Below, one piece after another: positions 16,524 through 25,322 of a stretch of 64,000 nucleotides of DNA. Where the stretch lies: assembly GCA_020253445.1 (NCBI GenBank), contig JADCBP010000005.1, positions 496,001 to 560,000 on the forward strand, read 5' to 3'. Position numbers and translations under genes: made by a program. The notes beneath the pieces were generated by a model. That model did no database searches. It was not told where the DNA came from and saw nothing but the letters and a program-made list of their open reading frames with translations. This DNA is from Methylobacterium sp. (GTDB lineage: Bacteria > Pseudomonadota > Alphaproteobacteria > Rhizobiales > Beijerinckiaceae). Numbering within the stretch: the first letter of the stretch is position 1; each line of letters opens with the position of its first letter.

Positions 16524-17027
16524 ATGGACATGCAGGACAGCCGCAGGATCGCCGCGCCTCGCGAGGTAGTCTGGGCCGCGCTCAATGATCCCGAAGTGCT
16601 GAAGGCAGCGATCCCCGGCTGTGATTCGGTCGAGAAGACCGGCGATAACGAACTCGCGGCGCAGGTCACGCTGAAGATCGGCCCGGTGAAGGCCTCGTTC
16701 TCGGGCAAGGTCACGCTCTCGAATATCGATCCGCCCAATGGCTATACGATCAGCGGTGAAGGGCAGGGCGGCGCCGCCGGCCACGCGCGCGGCGGCGCGG
16801 ATGTGCGCCTTGAGGCCGATGGCGAGGAAACAATCCTGCACTACACCGTGCGTGCAGAAGTCGGCGGCAAGATCGCGCAACTCGGCTCGCGGCTGATCGA
16901 CGCCACCGCCAAGAAACTCGCGGGCGAATTCTTCGAGCGCTTCGCGGCGGAAGTCGCCCCGCCGACACCGGAAGAAGCCGCGTCGAACACTCCGAAGAAG
17001 AAGTGGTGGAAGCTTGGCTTGGGCTGA
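16524..17027 (+). CDS. CoxG-like SRPBCC family protein
   Basis: 167 residues. It begins MDMQDSRRIAAPREVVWAALNDPEVLKAAIPGC, the signature of carbon-monoxide-dehydrogenase subunit G-like (DUF1857/SRPBCC) proteins, and continues with GQGGAAGHARGGADVRL. A basic tail (NTPKKKWWKLGLG) may touch the membrane. CoxG proteins help position or assemble molybdenum hydroxylases. No cox genes are nearby, so the role here is open. GGGGGAG precedes the ATG. Confidence 0.8.
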   Translation: MDMQDSRRIAAPREVVWAALNDPEVLKAAIPGCDSVEKTGDNELAAQVTLKIGPVKASFSGKVTLSNIDPPNGYTISGEGQGGAAGHARGGADVRLEADGEETILHYTVRAEVGGKIAQLGSRLIDATAKKLAGEFFERFAAEVAPPTPEEAASNTPKKKWWKLGLG

Positions 17028-17030
17028 ATC

Positions 17031-17600
17031 TCAGGTCTCCACCGCCAGCACGGCATGCAACGGAACATCATGCGCCTCGCGGGGCACGCGATCCATGCGC
17101 TGGGCGGCGAAGGCGAGGCCCACGCGCTTCGCCTGGGGGTGCGCGGCAAAGGCGCGATCGTAATAGGCCTTCCCATAGCCGAGCCTGTAGCCCTCATCAT
17201 CGAAGGCGAGAAGCGGCGCGAGGAAGAGATCCGGCTTCAGAATGGGTGCCGAGGCCTTGGGCTGGCGGGTGCCGAAGGGGCCTTCCTCCAGCTCCGCCGC
17301 ATTCTTCACCTGGTGGAAGGCAAGCCCCTCCCTCGTGATGCGCGGCACGGCAATCCGGTATCCGAGATTGACGAGCCGCATCACCAGGAGGCCGGGATCG
17401 AATTCGGAGCGCATCGCCACATAGGTCGCGATGACCCCGCCCGGCTTCGGCAGATTCGCGCTGAGAATTGGCCAATAAGGATCGCCCATCACGGCATGGC
17501 CGGCCAGCAGGCGCATGGGCGCGGGGATGGCATCGCGTTTGTTCATCTGTGCCTGTCGCAAGGCGGCCTTCTCGGCGGTGATCGCGTTGTCTTCGCTCAT
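17031..17600 (-). CDS. 5-formyltetrahydrofolate cyclo-ligase
   Basis: 189 residues with the family's C-terminal signature RLGYGKAYYDRAF (GxGxGYYD type) and an N-terminal lysine-rich helix. It converts 5-formyl-THF to 5,10-methenyl-THF using ATP, recovering folate. ATG 17600 (MSEDNAITAEK) has an AAGAGGA site; the track's 17660 start is not needed. It converges on the CoxG-like gene with only 3 bp between the stops. Confidence 0.9.
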   Translation of the reverse strand: MSEDNAITAEKAALRQAQMNKRDAIPAPMRLLAGHAVMGDPYWPILSANLPKPGGVIATYVAMRSEFDPGLLVMRLVNLGYRIAVPRITREGLAFHQVKNAAELEEGPFGTRQPKASAPILKPDLFLAPLLAFDDEGYRLGYGKAYYDRAFAAHPQAKRVGLAFAAQRMDRVPREAHDVPLHAVLAVET

Positions 17601-17707
17601 TCCGGGTTCCTCTTGCACGGGCGGAAAACCACCCCCATATTCCGCAGTGTCACGCCGCAACGGGTGACGCAGAATACCGGCCGCTTCGTCTGGAGGGCTC
17701 GCCTCGA

Positions 17708-18136
17708 ATGTCCCGCGTTCTCAATCTCTCTGCGCCTTTCCTGCTCGGCTTCGATGAAATCGAGCGGACGATGGACCGTCTCGCCAAGGCGGCTTCGGAT
17801 GGCTACCCCCCCTATAACATCGAACGGATCGAGCGCGATGACAATCGCCCCGAACGCTATCGGATCACGCTCGCCGTCGCCGGCTTCACGCGGGAAGAAC
17901 TCGATATCACGCTGGAGGAAAACCAGTTGATCATCCGCGGCCGCCAGCTGGATGACAAGAGCCGGCAATATCTCCATCGCGGCATTGCCGCGCGCCAGTT
18001 CCAGCGGGTCTTCCTGCTCGCCGATGGCATGGAAGTGGCCGGCGCGGAGCTTCAGAACGGCCTTCTTTCGGTCGATCTCGCCCGCCCGGAGCCCGAGCGG
18101 ATCATCCGCCGGATCGATATCCAGGCTCGCGACTGA
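17708..18136 (+). CDS. Hsp20 small heat-shock protein
   Basis: 142 residues. The alpha-crystallin domain runs from about residue 37 (PERYRITLAVAGFTREELDI) to the conserved AELQNGLLSVDLARP, with a phenylalanine-rich N-terminus (LSAPFLLGFDEIERTM). It is a cytoplasmic holdase of the HspH/IbpA class typical of rhizobia. The Shine-Dalgarno GGAGG is in the leader. The following DUF1150 gene is its usual neighbour in Alphaproteobacteria. I looked for a ROSE RNA thermometer and could not support one. Confidence 0.93.
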   Translation: MSRVLNLSAPFLLGFDEIERTMDRLAKAASDGYPPYNIERIERDDNRPERYRITLAVAGFTREELDITLEENQLIIRGRQLDDKSRQYLHRGIAARQFQRVFLLADGMEVAGAELQNGLLSVDLARPEPERIIRRIDIQARD

Positions 18137-18233
18137 CGCCTTCTTCCCGGTTGCCCTTCGTTAACCCTGTTGCCAAGCGGGCGGCGGGAAAAACCCCGGC
18201 CGCGTCGCGGCACGGCTTATGCAAGAGTTCGTC

Positions 18234-18249
18234 AACGCCTTCGGGCGTT
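18234..18249 (+). promoter_or_regulatory. UUCG hairpin before the DUF1150 gene
   Basis: AACGCC-TTCG-GGCGTT is a stable 6-bp tetraloop hairpin followed by TT, 12 nt upstream of the CTGGAGG ribosome site. It may be a weak terminator for hsp20 or a processing element. Confidence 0.4.
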
Positions 18250-18272
18250 TCATGTAAGAACTGGAGGTCATC

Positions 18273-18593
18273 ATGGCCATGAAGAGATCCTCGACGACCA
18301 AGTCCGCCCCAGGGCGCCCGGCTGTTCTGGCTTCGGGAGGCTCGCCGGTGAATGACAGCCACCGGGCGCTGGAGGAACTGATGGCGATGGGAGATGGCGA
18401 AACAGCCTACCTGCGCAAATTCCGGGCAGGCGACCTGCGCAAGCTTTTCCCCCAGACCGCCGAGCTGCACCCCTCCGTGGAGCTTTTCGCGCTGTTCGGG
18501 GCGGATGGCACGCCGCTGATCCTCGCCGATACCCGCGATGCGGTGCTCTCCGGCGCCTGGGATCAAAAGCTGACCCTTTCCGCCCTGCACTGA
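18273..18593 (+). CDS. DUF1150-family protein
   Basis: 106 residues with the DUF1150 core (ETAYLRKFRAGDLRKLFPQ, then LFALFGADGTPLILADTRDAV) and a basic, flexible N-terminus. The function is unknown. It regularly accompanies hsp20 genes in Alphaproteobacteria, as here. The CTGGAGG ribosome site is 6 nt before the ATG. Confidence 0.85.
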   Translation: MAMKRSSTTKSAPGRPAVLASGGSPVNDSHRALEELMAMGDGETAYLRKFRAGDLRKLFPQTAELHPSVELFALFGADGTPLILADTRDAVLSGAWDQKLTLSALH

Positions 18594-18620
18594 CCGGGCA
18601 ACGGCCGGCCGCGCGCCATT

Positions 18621-19418
18621 TCAGCTCGCGGCTCGCAGGCTTTGGACCAATTCGCGCGTGATGCGCACGAGCGTCGCGATATCCTCGGGGCGCGAAAGGC
18701 GGTGATCGCCATCAGGGATGATGGTCATGGATACATCATCCTTCGACAACGAACTCACGAATTGATCGACATACTGGATCGGCACATCCGGGTCCTTCGC
18801 GCCCTGCAGGATGTGGATCGGCACACCGACATGGATTGGATGGTCCAGGATCAGGTGCTGGCGCGCATCCTCGATCAGGCTTCGTGTGATGGGGTAGGGC
18901 TCCGGCGAATAGGCCGAGGGGCGATACCAGACGCCATCCTTCAGGATCTTCTGGCGGATCTCCTCCGGAAAACGTGCCCACATCAGGCGTTCTGTGAAAT
19001 CCACCGCCGGAGCGATGAGCACGAGGCCCGAAGGCGCACATCCCTCCGCCTTCAGGCGCGCAGTCGCCAGCAGCGCGATCCAGCCGCCCATGGAGGAGCC
19101 AACCAGAACCGGCGCGGGGCCACCGAAGCGGCGGATCATCTCCAGCGCATCATCGAGCCAGATCGAGAGATTGGCGGCGTGGAAATCGCCCGCGCTTTCG
19201 CCATGCGCGTGGTAATCGAAGCGCAGCATCGCGCGGCCATCGGCCGCGCAGGCCTCATCCAGCGCAGTCGCCTTGGTGGAACTCATGTCCGAGCGGAAGC
19301 CGCCGAGCCAGACCACGGCTGGGGCATCACCGGCGCGCTTGCGATAGGCGAGTTGGCGGGCCGGAAGCTGTCGACGGGCATCGACCGGCAGTCCGAGCAA
19401 TTGCGTCTCCACGCTCAT
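18621..19418 (-). CDS. Alpha/beta hydrolase
   Basis: 265 residues of the alpha/beta hydrolase fold. It has an oxyanion-side motif near VWLGGFRSDM, the nucleophile elbow GSSMGG at about residue 108, an Asp in AKDPDVP and a catalytic His in GDHRL near the end. The overall pattern resembles ABHD10-like esterases. The natural substrate is not evident. It is divergent from the glycosyltransferase gene at 19501. Confidence 0.8.
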   Translation of the reverse strand: MSVETQLLGLPVDARRQLPARQLAYRKRAGDAPAVVWLGGFRSDMSSTKATALDEACAADGRAMLRFDYHAHGESAGDFHAANLSIWLDDALEMIRRFGGPAPVLVGSSMGGWIALLATARLKAEGCAPSGLVLIAPAVDFTERLMWARFPEEIRQKILKDGVWYRPSAYSPEPYPITRSLIEDARQHLILDHPIHVGVPIHILQGAKDPDVPIQYVDQFVSSLSKDDVSMTIIPDGDHRLSRPEDIATLVRITRELVQSLRAAS

Positions 19419-19500
19419 GGCTCTATTGCTCCCTTGCCGCTGCTTCGCCCATGCGGCCTTGTCTACCTGTCATATTCGCTTGTGCGGTTGAAGCCCCCGG

Positions 19501-20706
19501 ATGGTGTTTTCGCAACAGATGGTTCAGCCCCTTTCAGGCAAGACGATTCTCCAGATCATCCCCATGCTGGATGCGGGGGGCGCCGAACGCACGACGATCG
19601 ATATCGCCGAGGGAATCGCGCAGGCCGGCGCGCGATCACTCGTGGCGACCGAGGGCGGGCGGCTGGTGGGCGAATTGCAGGCCAAGGGCGGATTGTGGAT
19701 TCCCTTCCCGGCCGCCACGAAAAACCCGCTCGCGATGGCGCTGAATGTCGGCAGGCTCGCGCAGATTCTGAAAGCGGAGAAGGTTGATCTGGTCCATGCC
19801 CGCTCGCGCGCCCCGGCCTGGGTGGCGCTGGCCGCCTGCCGCCTTACCGGCACGGGTTTCATGACGACCTATCACGGTGCTTATTCGGGTCTTTCCGCGC
19901 CGAAGCTGCTCTACAATTCGGTGATGGCGCGCGGCGAGGTGGTGATCGCCAATTCGCATTTCACGGCCGAGCGCATCCAGGCCCAGTTCCGCATGAATCC
20001 CACATGCCTGCGCGTCATCCATCGCGGCACGAATTTCGAGACCTTTTCGCCAGACAGGGTCTCGCCCGCGCGCATCGAGAAGATCCGCCGCGGCTGGCTG
20101 GTCGCTCCGGAGGAGCGCGTGGTGCTGCTCGCGGGGCGCCTCACGCCCTGGAAGGGGCAGATGGTGCTGATCCGCGCGGCTCAGGTGCTGCGCGAGCGGG
20201 GCTATCGCGATCTCGTCTTCATCCTCGCGGGCGATCCGCAGGGCCGGGACGGGTATGTCAGGGAGATCGACCAGCTGATCAGCGAGAACCAGCTGGGCGG
20301 CGTGGTGCGCCGCGTGGGGCATGTCTCGGACATGCCGGCGGCGCTTGCGGCCTCCGCTTTGGTCGCGGTGCCCTCCACTGCCCCGGAAGCCTTCGGCAGG
20401 GTGGCGGTGGAAGCGCAGGCGATGGGTGTGCCGGTGGTGGTCTCGAATCTCGGCGCCGTGCCTGAAACGGTGCTCGCGCCCCCGCAGGTTCGGCCCGACC
20501 AGCGCACGGGCTGGCGTGTTGCGCCCGACAACCCGGAAGAACTCGCCGATGCCATTGCCGAGGCCATCGACCTGATGCCCAGCGCCTTCCAGCAACTCGC
20601 GGATCGCGCCCGCACGCATGTCATGGCGCGCTTCTCGCTGGAACGGATGGTGAGCGAAACGCTCGATTGCTATGCGGCGCTGCTCGCGGATCGCGGGAAC
20701 CGTTGA
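19501..20706 (+). CDS. Glycosyltransferase family 4
   Basis: 401 residues with the two Rossmann halves of GT-B enzymes. An N-terminal segment reads TILQIIPMLDAGGAERTTIDIA. The C-terminal donor-binding region carries the E-x7-E motif in PEAFGRVAVEAQAMGVPVVVSN. It probably transfers a sugar from a nucleotide donor in envelope polysaccharide or lipopolysaccharide core synthesis at the inner-membrane face. The start could be 19501 or the in-frame ATG 19519. Its stop codon overlaps a perfect TTGACA likely to serve infC. Confidence 0.85.
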   Translation: MVFSQQMVQPLSGKTILQIIPMLDAGGAERTTIDIAEGIAQAGARSLVATEGGRLVGELQAKGGLWIPFPAATKNPLAMALNVGRLAQILKAEKVDLVHARSRAPAWVALAACRLTGTGFMTTYHGAYSGLSAPKLLYNSVMARGEVVIANSHFTAERIQAQFRMNPTCLRVIHRGTNFETFSPDRVSPARIEKIRRGWLVAPEERVVLLAGRLTPWKGQMVLIRAAQVLRERGYRDLVFILAGDPQGRDGYVREIDQLISENQLGGVVRRVGHVSDMPAALAASALVAVPSTAPEAFGRVAVEAQAMGVPVVVSNLGAVPETVLAPPQVRPDQRTGWRVAPDNPEELADAIAEAIDLMPSAFQQLADRARTHVMARFSLERMVSETLDCYAALLADRGNR

Positions 20707-20731
20707 CAAAACGGGCAAACACAACGAATTT
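20703..20731 (+). promoter_or_regulatory. Candidate promoter for infC
   Basis: A perfect -35 TTGACA (20703-20708) overlaps the upstream stop codon. A 17-bp spacer and the weak -10 GAATTT (20726-20731) follow. It would give a leader of about 95 nt before infC. Confidence 0.4.
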
Positions 20732-20832
20732 CGCATGCATTCCGGAGAATTTGGTGGCATGGAATCGCGATCCCTTTCCGGATGCGCGCCGGCCATGGCG
20801 CGACTTGTTGCAACAGAGCCAGGAGAAGACCC

Positions 20833-21372
20833 ATTCGCAGGCCCATGAGAACCGCTCCCGTCCCCGCAAAGGATGGTCCGAGAATCAACCGCGATATCCG
20901 CGTGCGCGAAGTGCAGGTGATTGACGCCGACGGCTCGAACAAGGGCGTTCTGAACGTCTTCGATGCCATCCAGATCGCCGAGGAACAGGGGCTCGATCTG
21001 GTCGAGGTCGCCCCGAACGCCACGCCCCCGGTCTGCAAGATCATGGATTACGGCCGCTTCCGCTTCCAGGAGCAGAAGAAGGCCGCCGAGGCGCGCAAGA
21101 AGCAGAAAGTGATCGAAATCAAGGAGATCAAGCTTCGCCCGGCCATCGACGACCACGATTACGGCGTGAAGATGAAGGCGATGAAGGGCTTCTTCGAGGA
21201 AGGCAACAAGGTGAAGATCACCCTGCGCTTCCGCGGCCGCGAAATGGCCCACCAGGATATCGGCATGAAGGTGCTGGACCGGGTGAAGCAGGATATCGTG
21301 GACATCGCCAAGGTGGAGCAGGAGCCGAGCTTCGAAGGCCGCCAGGTGGTGATGGTGCTCGCGCCCAAGTGA
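20833..21372 (+). CDS. infC: Translation initiation factor IF-3, ATT start
   Basis: About 179 residues with the N-terminal IF3 domain ([19 protein letters not shown]), a lysine-rich linker ([20 protein letters not shown]) and the C-domain ([19 protein letters not shown]). IF-3 binds the 30S subunit and checks the start codon. The start assigned is ATT 20833, because AGGAG lies 7 nt before it and the family begins (I/M)RRPM just here. The first ATG is at 20845, and the ORF-track start at 20782 lacks a ribosome site. An AUU start permits IF-3 to repress its own synthesis, as in E. coli. Confidence 0.93.
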   Translation: MRRPMRTAPVPAKDGPRINRDIRVREVQVIDADGSNKGVLNVFDAIQIAEEQGLDLVEVAPNATPPVCKIMDYGRFRFQEQKKAAEARKKQKVIEIKEIKLRPAIDDHDYGVKMKAMKGFFEEGNKVKITLRFRGREMAHQDIGMKVLDRVKQDIVDIAKVEQEPSFEGRQVVMVLAPK

Positions 21373-21452
21373 GGCGGGGGCTGAAGCTGGGCTTGCGCCC
21401 CTGTTTTCGCTTGAACTTTCGGGCGCGCTGGCTTAAGGACGCTCCTTCATTC

Positions 21453-21491
21453 GAACCGCCCGGCCGGTAAGGGCTGCCGTGGCGGTTCTTT
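21453..21491 (+). terminator. Rho-independent terminator or attenuator between infC and rpmI
   Basis: GAACCGCC (21453-21460) pairs with GGCGGTTC (21481-21488), followed by TTT. It lies in the 179-bp infC-rpmI gap, where L20-dependent control of rpmI/rplT is known in other bacteria. Confidence 0.55.
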
Positions 21492-21551
21492 CATGCGTTC
21501 CGAATTCCGGCTTGCCGGAGGGGCGCCTCCATAAGAAGACGGAGATCCGAA

Positions 21552-21752
21552 ATGCCCAAGCTGAAGACCAAGTCCGGCGCGAAGAAGCGCTTCAAGATCA
21601 CGGGCACCGGCAAGGTGAAATACGCCCAGTCCGGCAAGCGCCATGGCATGATCAAGCGCTCGACGAAGCAGATCCGCGAGCATCGCGGCACGGCCGTCCT
21701 GTTCAAGACCGACGGCGACAACATCAAGAAGTATTTCCTCCCGAACGGCTAA
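21552..21752 (+). CDS. rpmI: 50S ribosomal protein L35
   Basis: 66 residues, the usual length, very basic ([37 protein letters not shown]). It is a component of the large ribosomal subunit. It sits in the conserved infC-rpmI-rplT order. A GGAGATCC site precedes the ATG. Confidence 0.98.
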   Translation: MPKLKTKSGAKKRFKITGTGKVKYAQSGKRHGMIKRSTKQIREHRGTAVLFKTDGDNIKKYFLPNG

Positions 21753-21754
21753 CG

Positions 21755-21802
21755 GGAGCATTTGCAAGCGAAGTGGACCCCGGTTCGCGTGAAGCAAATG
21801 CG
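21755..21802. repeat. Mosaic repeat, half-type 1 (copy B, diverged)
   Basis: GGAGCATTTGC...GCAAATGCG with the inner core AAGTGGACCCCGGTTCGCGTG repeats the layout of 10671-10718: outer arms GCATTTGC/GCAAATGC and inner GCGAA/TTCGC. It fills the rpmI-rplT spacer. A second small hairpin (AGAGCGCC..GCGCTCT) follows at about 21820. Confidence 0.65.
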
Positions 21803-21873
21803 ACCCAGATCAGAAATCAGAGCGCCGCGCGCTCTCGTTTGAGAAAACGATCAGCCAAACAGAGGATTTTGAC

Positions 21874-22239
21874 ATGTCTCGTGTGAAGAGGGGCGTGACG
21901 TCTCACGCCAAGCACAAGAAAACCTACAAGGCCGCCAAGGGCTTCTATGGCCGCCGCAAGAACACCATCCGCACCGCGAAGGCCGCTGTCGATCGCGCGA
22001 TGCAATATGCGACGCGTGACCGTCGCACCAAGAAGCGCACCTTCCGCGCGCTCTGGATCCAGCGCATCAACGCCGCCGTTCGCGAATTCGGCCTGACCTA
22101 CAGCCGCTTCATCGATGGCCTCGCCAAGGCCGGCGTCGAGGTGGATCGCAAGGTGCTCTCCGAACTCGCCATCCATGAGCCCGAGGCCTTCAAGGCCATC
22201 GTGGAGAAGGCGAAGGGCGCGCTGCCGGCCGCGGCCTGA
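21874..22239 (+). CDS. rplT: 50S ribosomal protein L20
   Basis: 121 residues with the long basic N-terminal extension ([36 protein letters not shown]) and the globular C-terminal domain ([21 protein letters not shown]). It is an early-assembly 23S rRNA-binding protein and, in several bacteria, a repressor of its own operon. Its last codons are followed by a strong terminator. Confidence 0.98.
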   Translation: MSRVKRGVTSHAKHKKTYKAAKGFYGRRKNTIRTAKAAVDRAMQYATRDRRTKKRTFRALWIQRINAAVREFGLTYSRFIDGLAKAGVEVDRKVLSELAIHEPEAFKAIVEKAKGALPAAA

Positions 22240-22271
22240 GGCATTTGCCGCAGCCTTCGGAACTGAAATGG

Positions 22272-22296
22272 CGGCCCTTCGCGGGGCCGTTTTTTT
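22272..22296 (+). terminator. Rho-independent terminator after rplT
   Basis: CGGCCC (22272-22277) pairs with GGGCCG (22284-22289) around TTCGCG, followed directly by seven T. It either ends the ribosomal operon or acts as an attenuator before pheS. I saw no Phe-rich leader peptide. Confidence 0.85.
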
Positions 22297-22418
22297 GTTG
22301 CCTCGATCGCCTGTTGCAAGGCCCTTTTCCGCTCGCTTTCTTCTCTGGAACGCTGCGAGCGCTTGACGAGCCTCCCCACGGCCATCAGAAGCAAGCCCAG
22401 CAACGGAACGGGGTCACC

Positions 22419-23501
22419 ATGTCGGATCTGGCGCAACTTGAAACGGAACTCCTCGGCGAGATCGCCCAGGCCGCGAATGAAGAGGCGCTTGAAGCCCTGC
22501 GTGTGAAGGCGCTGGGCAAGAAGGGCTCGATCTCCGGCCTGCTCGCAACGCTCGGCAGTCTCGCGCCCGAGGATCGCAAGAGCTTCGGTGCCAGCATCAA
22601 TGCCGTGAAGGACCGCGTGACGGAAGCGCTCGGCACCCGACGCATCACCCTGAAAGATGCCGCGCTTGATGCGCGCCTTGCCGCCGAGCGTGCCGATGTC
22701 ACGCTGCCGGTGCGCGAAAGCGGGCTCGAGGCCGGACGCATTCACCCCATCAGCCAGGTGATGGATGAGCTCACGGCCATCTTCGCCGATCTCGGCTTCG
22801 CGGTTGCCGAAGGCCCGGATATCGAAAGCGACGACTACAACTTCACCAAGCTGAACTTCCCCCTGGGCCACCCCGCTCGCGAGATGCACGACACCTTCTT
22901 CTTCGCAGCCGATCAGAAGGGCGAGCGGAAGCTGCTGCGCACCCATACCTCCCCCGTGCAGGTGCGGACGATGCTGCGGGAGAAGCCGCCGATCCGCGTG
23001 ATCTGCCCCGGCCGCACCTATCGCTGCGATTCCGACCAGACCCATACCCCGATGTTCCATCAGGTCGAGGGGCTGGTGATCGACCGGCACGCCAATCTCG
23101 GCCAGCTGAAATGGGTGCTGGAGGAGTTCTGCAAGGCGTTCTTCGAGGTGCCGCATGTGAAGATGCGCTTCCGCCCCTCGTTCTTCCCCTTCACCGAGCC
23201 GTCGATGGAGGTGGATATCCAGTGCTCGCGCAAGGGTGGCGAGATCCGCTTCGGCGAGGGCGAGGATTGGCTCGAAATCCTGGGCTGCGGCATGGTGCAC
23301 CCCAATGTGCTGAAGAATTGCGGGCTCGATCCCGATGCCGTGCAGGGCTATGCCTGGGGCATGGGCATCGACCGCATCGCCATGCTGAAATACGGCATGC
23401 CCGACCTGCGCCCGTTCTTCGAGGCGGATATCCGCTGGCTGAAGCATTACGGCTTTCGCCCGCTGGATCTGCCGAGCCTCGCGGCCGGCCTTTCGGCTTG
23501 A
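22419..23501 (+). CDS. pheS: Phenylalanyl-tRNA synthetase alpha subunit
   Basis: 360 residues. It has the N-terminal coiled coil, class II motif 2 region ([21 protein letters not shown]) and motif 3 ([17 protein letters not shown]). The alpha subunit carries the active site and needs PheT (beta) to form the alpha2beta2 enzyme. ATG 22419 ([12 protein letters not shown]) is used; the track's upstream start runs through the rplT terminator. pheT does not follow. The next gene is an unrelated protein that overlaps the pheS stop. Confidence 0.97.
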   Translation: MSDLAQLETELLGEIAQAANEEALEALRVKALGKKGSISGLLATLGSLAPEDRKSFGASINAVKDRVTEALGTRRITLKDAALDARLAAERADVTLPVRESGLEAGRIHPISQVMDELTAIFADLGFAVAEGPDIESDDYNFTKLNFPLGHPAREMHDTFFFAADQKGERKLLRTHTSPVQVRTMLREKPPIRVICPGRTYRCDSDQTHTPMFHQVEGLVIDRHANLGQLKWVLEEFCKAFFEVPHVKMRFRPSFFPFTEPSMEVDIQCSRKGGEIRFGEGEDWLEILGCGMVHPNVLKNCGLDPDAVQGYAWGMGIDRIAMLKYGMPDLRPFFEADIRWLKHYGFRPLDLPSLAAGLSA

Positions 23502-24445
23502 AGCGCGATATCGCGATCCTCATCTATAGCCGCGGGCGGGAAAGCCTTCTCGCCCGGCTGATCGATGATCTCGACCGTTCATACATGCCGGCTCTGGAAG
23601 CAGGCGATCTCAGCGCCTGCGCCTTCATCTACGCGCAGAACTATTCCGGCGCCTATCTCGATGGGCTGAGGCAGCGTCATGCGGCGGCCATCGAGGCCGG
23701 ACGGCTTATCCTTTGCGAGGCCGAGCGTCCCCATTCCTGCATTGGCGAGGTCTTCGTGGCCGCGGCCGATGCGATGCATGCGAGGGTCGATTATCGGCTC
23801 GCTATGCTGATGGATGATGACAGCCTCTATCGCGCGGATGCTCAGGTCGATGCCAATCTCCGCGACACGGCTCGCCTGTTCCTGCAGAAGGGAGATCGTG
23901 CCTATTCCCTGAAGCTCGGCCCGGCGCGGGTGGTGGAATACTGGCCCTTCATCGATTCCGCCGGGCCAATCATGCCCTTCAAGGAAAAGATGCTCTGGGT
24001 GAGCCGCGCGGTGATGGAGGAGGCGCTGGCCTTCCCGGCCTTCGCCGCGCTCGCCGTGGGCGAGGATGTGGTTCTGGCGGCCATTGCCTGGCGGGGCGGG
24101 GCGGAGAAGTGCTTTGGTGTTTTCGGCCTTGGCACCTTCCTGCATCTCGGCTTCGAGCCGGATGAGGAAAGCGCCGGCCTCGCCATGGGCGGAGGCTATG
24201 GCGAACTCGTGGGCTATGACGAGACGAAACAAGCCGATCCCGAACTCGGCAAATACGGCGCGGCCTTTCGCGGCGGAATCGTGCCGCACACGGTGCTGCC
24301 CGAGATCTTCGTTGGCCCTGAACATCCGCATCACACAATCAGCGGCATCAAGCCCGAGGCGGTCGCACATTACGGCGCTCGCGACACGGGCTTCAGTCGG
24401 ATCGACCGCAAAGCGGCGATTGGGAAAACGCTGGAAGCCGGTTGA
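23498..24445 (+). CDS. Uncharacterised protein, possibly glycosyltransferase-like
   Basis: About 315 residues from a TTG codon that overlaps the pheS stop (TTGA). The protein begins [25 protein letters not shown]. It contains an acidic [12 protein letters not shown] near residue 105, which could be a DxD metal site of a GT-A fold, and [27 protein letters not shown] later. No membrane segment or signal peptide is seen. No other good start lies nearby, so the TTG is accepted with caution. I do not recognise the family with confidence. It occupies the position where pheT is normally found. Confidence 0.6.
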   Translation: MKRDIAILIYSRGRESLLARLIDDLDRSYMPALEAGDLSACAFIYAQNYSGAYLDGLRQRHAAAIEAGRLILCEAERPHSCIGEVFVAAADAMHARVDYRLAMLMDDDSLYRADAQVDANLRDTARLFLQKGDRAYSLKLGPARVVEYWPFIDSAGPIMPFKEKMLWVSRAVMEEALAFPAFAALAVGEDVVLAAIAWRGGAEKCFGVFGLGTFLHLGFEPDEESAGLAMGGGYGELVGYDETKQADPELGKYGAAFRGGIVPHTVLPEIFVGPEHPHHTISGIKPEAVAHYGARDTGFSRIDRKAAIGKTLEAG

Positions 24446-24470
24446 CATCCCGGCCCGGCTGACCATGCTT
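24442..24470 (+). promoter_or_regulatory. Candidate promoter for the thi operon
   Basis: TTGACA (24442-24447) overlaps the upstream stop codon. A 17-bp spacer and ATGCTT (24465-24470) follow. Initiation about 7 nt later falls at the 5' end of the TPP riboswitch, which supports the call. Confidence 0.45.
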
Positions 24471-24477
24471 GCTGCGC

Positions 24478-24570
24478 ATTCCGAGGGGTGTCGCAACCGG
24501 CGGCTGAGATCAGGGGAATGGACCTGAGCACTCTTTGAACCTGATCCGGGTCATGCCGGCGAAGGGACAG
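24478..24570 (+). ncRNA. TPP riboswitch (THI element) upstream of thiMED
   Basis: Conserved TPP aptamer pieces in order: GAGGGGTGTC, GGCTGAGAT, CTCTTTGAACCTGATC and the THI box CCGGGTCATGCCGGCGAAGGGA. Ligand binding normally lowers expression. The thiM start codon (GTG 24575) lies only a few bases past the aptamer, and the AAGGGA of the THI box is the only good Shine-Dalgarno. Ligand-bound folding could therefore hide the ribosome site directly. Confidence 0.95.
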
Positions 24571-24574
24571 GGCC

Positions 24575-25321
24575 GTGTTTCGCGACAAGATTTCCTCCAC
24601 TGCTTCTTGCCTGCCGGTGCCGATGACGCCGTTTCCGCTTGATGAGGCGCGGCGCCTGGCCCGCGCCGTGGCCATGCGCCGGCCTCGCATTCATGTCCTC
24701 ACCAATCCGGTGGCGCAGGCGCTGAGCGCGCATGCGCTCGTGGCGCTCGGGGCCGAGCCATCGATGTCCGCGCATCCGCGTGACATCCTCGCGCTCGCGC
24801 GCGGCGCGGATGCCCTCGTCGTCAATCTCGGCATGCTCGAACCCGCGCGCGAGGCGGCGATCGAGGCGCTTCTCGCGGAGGGCGCGGCTTTGGCGACGCC
24901 CGTCGTGCTCGACCCCGTGATGGCCGATCGCGTGCCCTTCCGTCGTGAACTGGCGGAACGGTTTTCGCCTTTCCCGCGTCTCCTCGTGAAGGGGAATGCG
25001 GCAGAGATGGCCGCCTTGCGCGGCGCGTTTCCGGCCGGGACGGTTCTCGTCACCACCGGCGGGACCGATCATGTCGAGGGCAGCGCCGCCTGCGAGATCA
25101 CGGGCGGCCACCCGCTCATGGCGCGGTTCTCGGGCTCGGGTTGCCTTGCGGGCGCGGTGATCGCGGCTTTCGCGAGCGTCGAGCCTGAGCCGGCGCGCGC
25201 CGCGGCCGCCGCGCTGACAGCCTTGCGACACGCCGCAGCCGAGGCCGGCGCGGCCGCGCAGGGCCCCGGCACCTTCGTGCCGCTTCTTCTCGATTCCCTC
25301 GCCCGTTTTTCGGAAGGATGA
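24575..25321 (+). CDS. thiM: Hydroxyethylthiazole kinase
   Basis: 248 residues. It carries VLTNPVAQALSAHALVALGAEPSMS near residue 33, VVLDPVMADRVPFR, LLVKGNAAEMAAL and the kinase signature FSGSGCLAGAVIAAF near 185. ThiM phosphorylates the thiazole alcohol THZ, a salvage step toward thiamine. The start is GTG 24575, whose ribosome site lies in the riboswitch; ATG 24623 is an alternative. It is the first gene of thiM-thiE-thiD-TRAP binding protein under a TPP riboswitch. Confidence 0.93.
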   Translation: MFRDKISSTASCLPVPMTPFPLDEARRLARAVAMRRPRIHVLTNPVAQALSAHALVALGAEPSMSAHPRDILALARGADALVVNLGMLEPAREAAIEALLAEGAALATPVVLDPVMADRVPFRRELAERFSPFPRLLVKGNAAEMAALRGAFPAGTVLVTTGGTDHVEGSAACEITGGHPLMARFSGSGCLAGAVIAAFASVEPEPARAAAAALTALRHAAAEAGAAAQGPGTFVPLLLDSLARFSEG

Positions 25322-25322
25322 C

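Noticed and set aside
17620-17707. A ROSE-type RNA thermometer before hsp20
   Set aside because: The conserved anti-Shine-Dalgarno UYGCU element paired to the ribosome site could not be found with confidence.
22240-22418. A Phe-rich leader peptide attenuator before pheS
   Set aside because: The terminator is clear, but no short ORF with clustered Phe codons precedes it, so it is read as the end of rplT.
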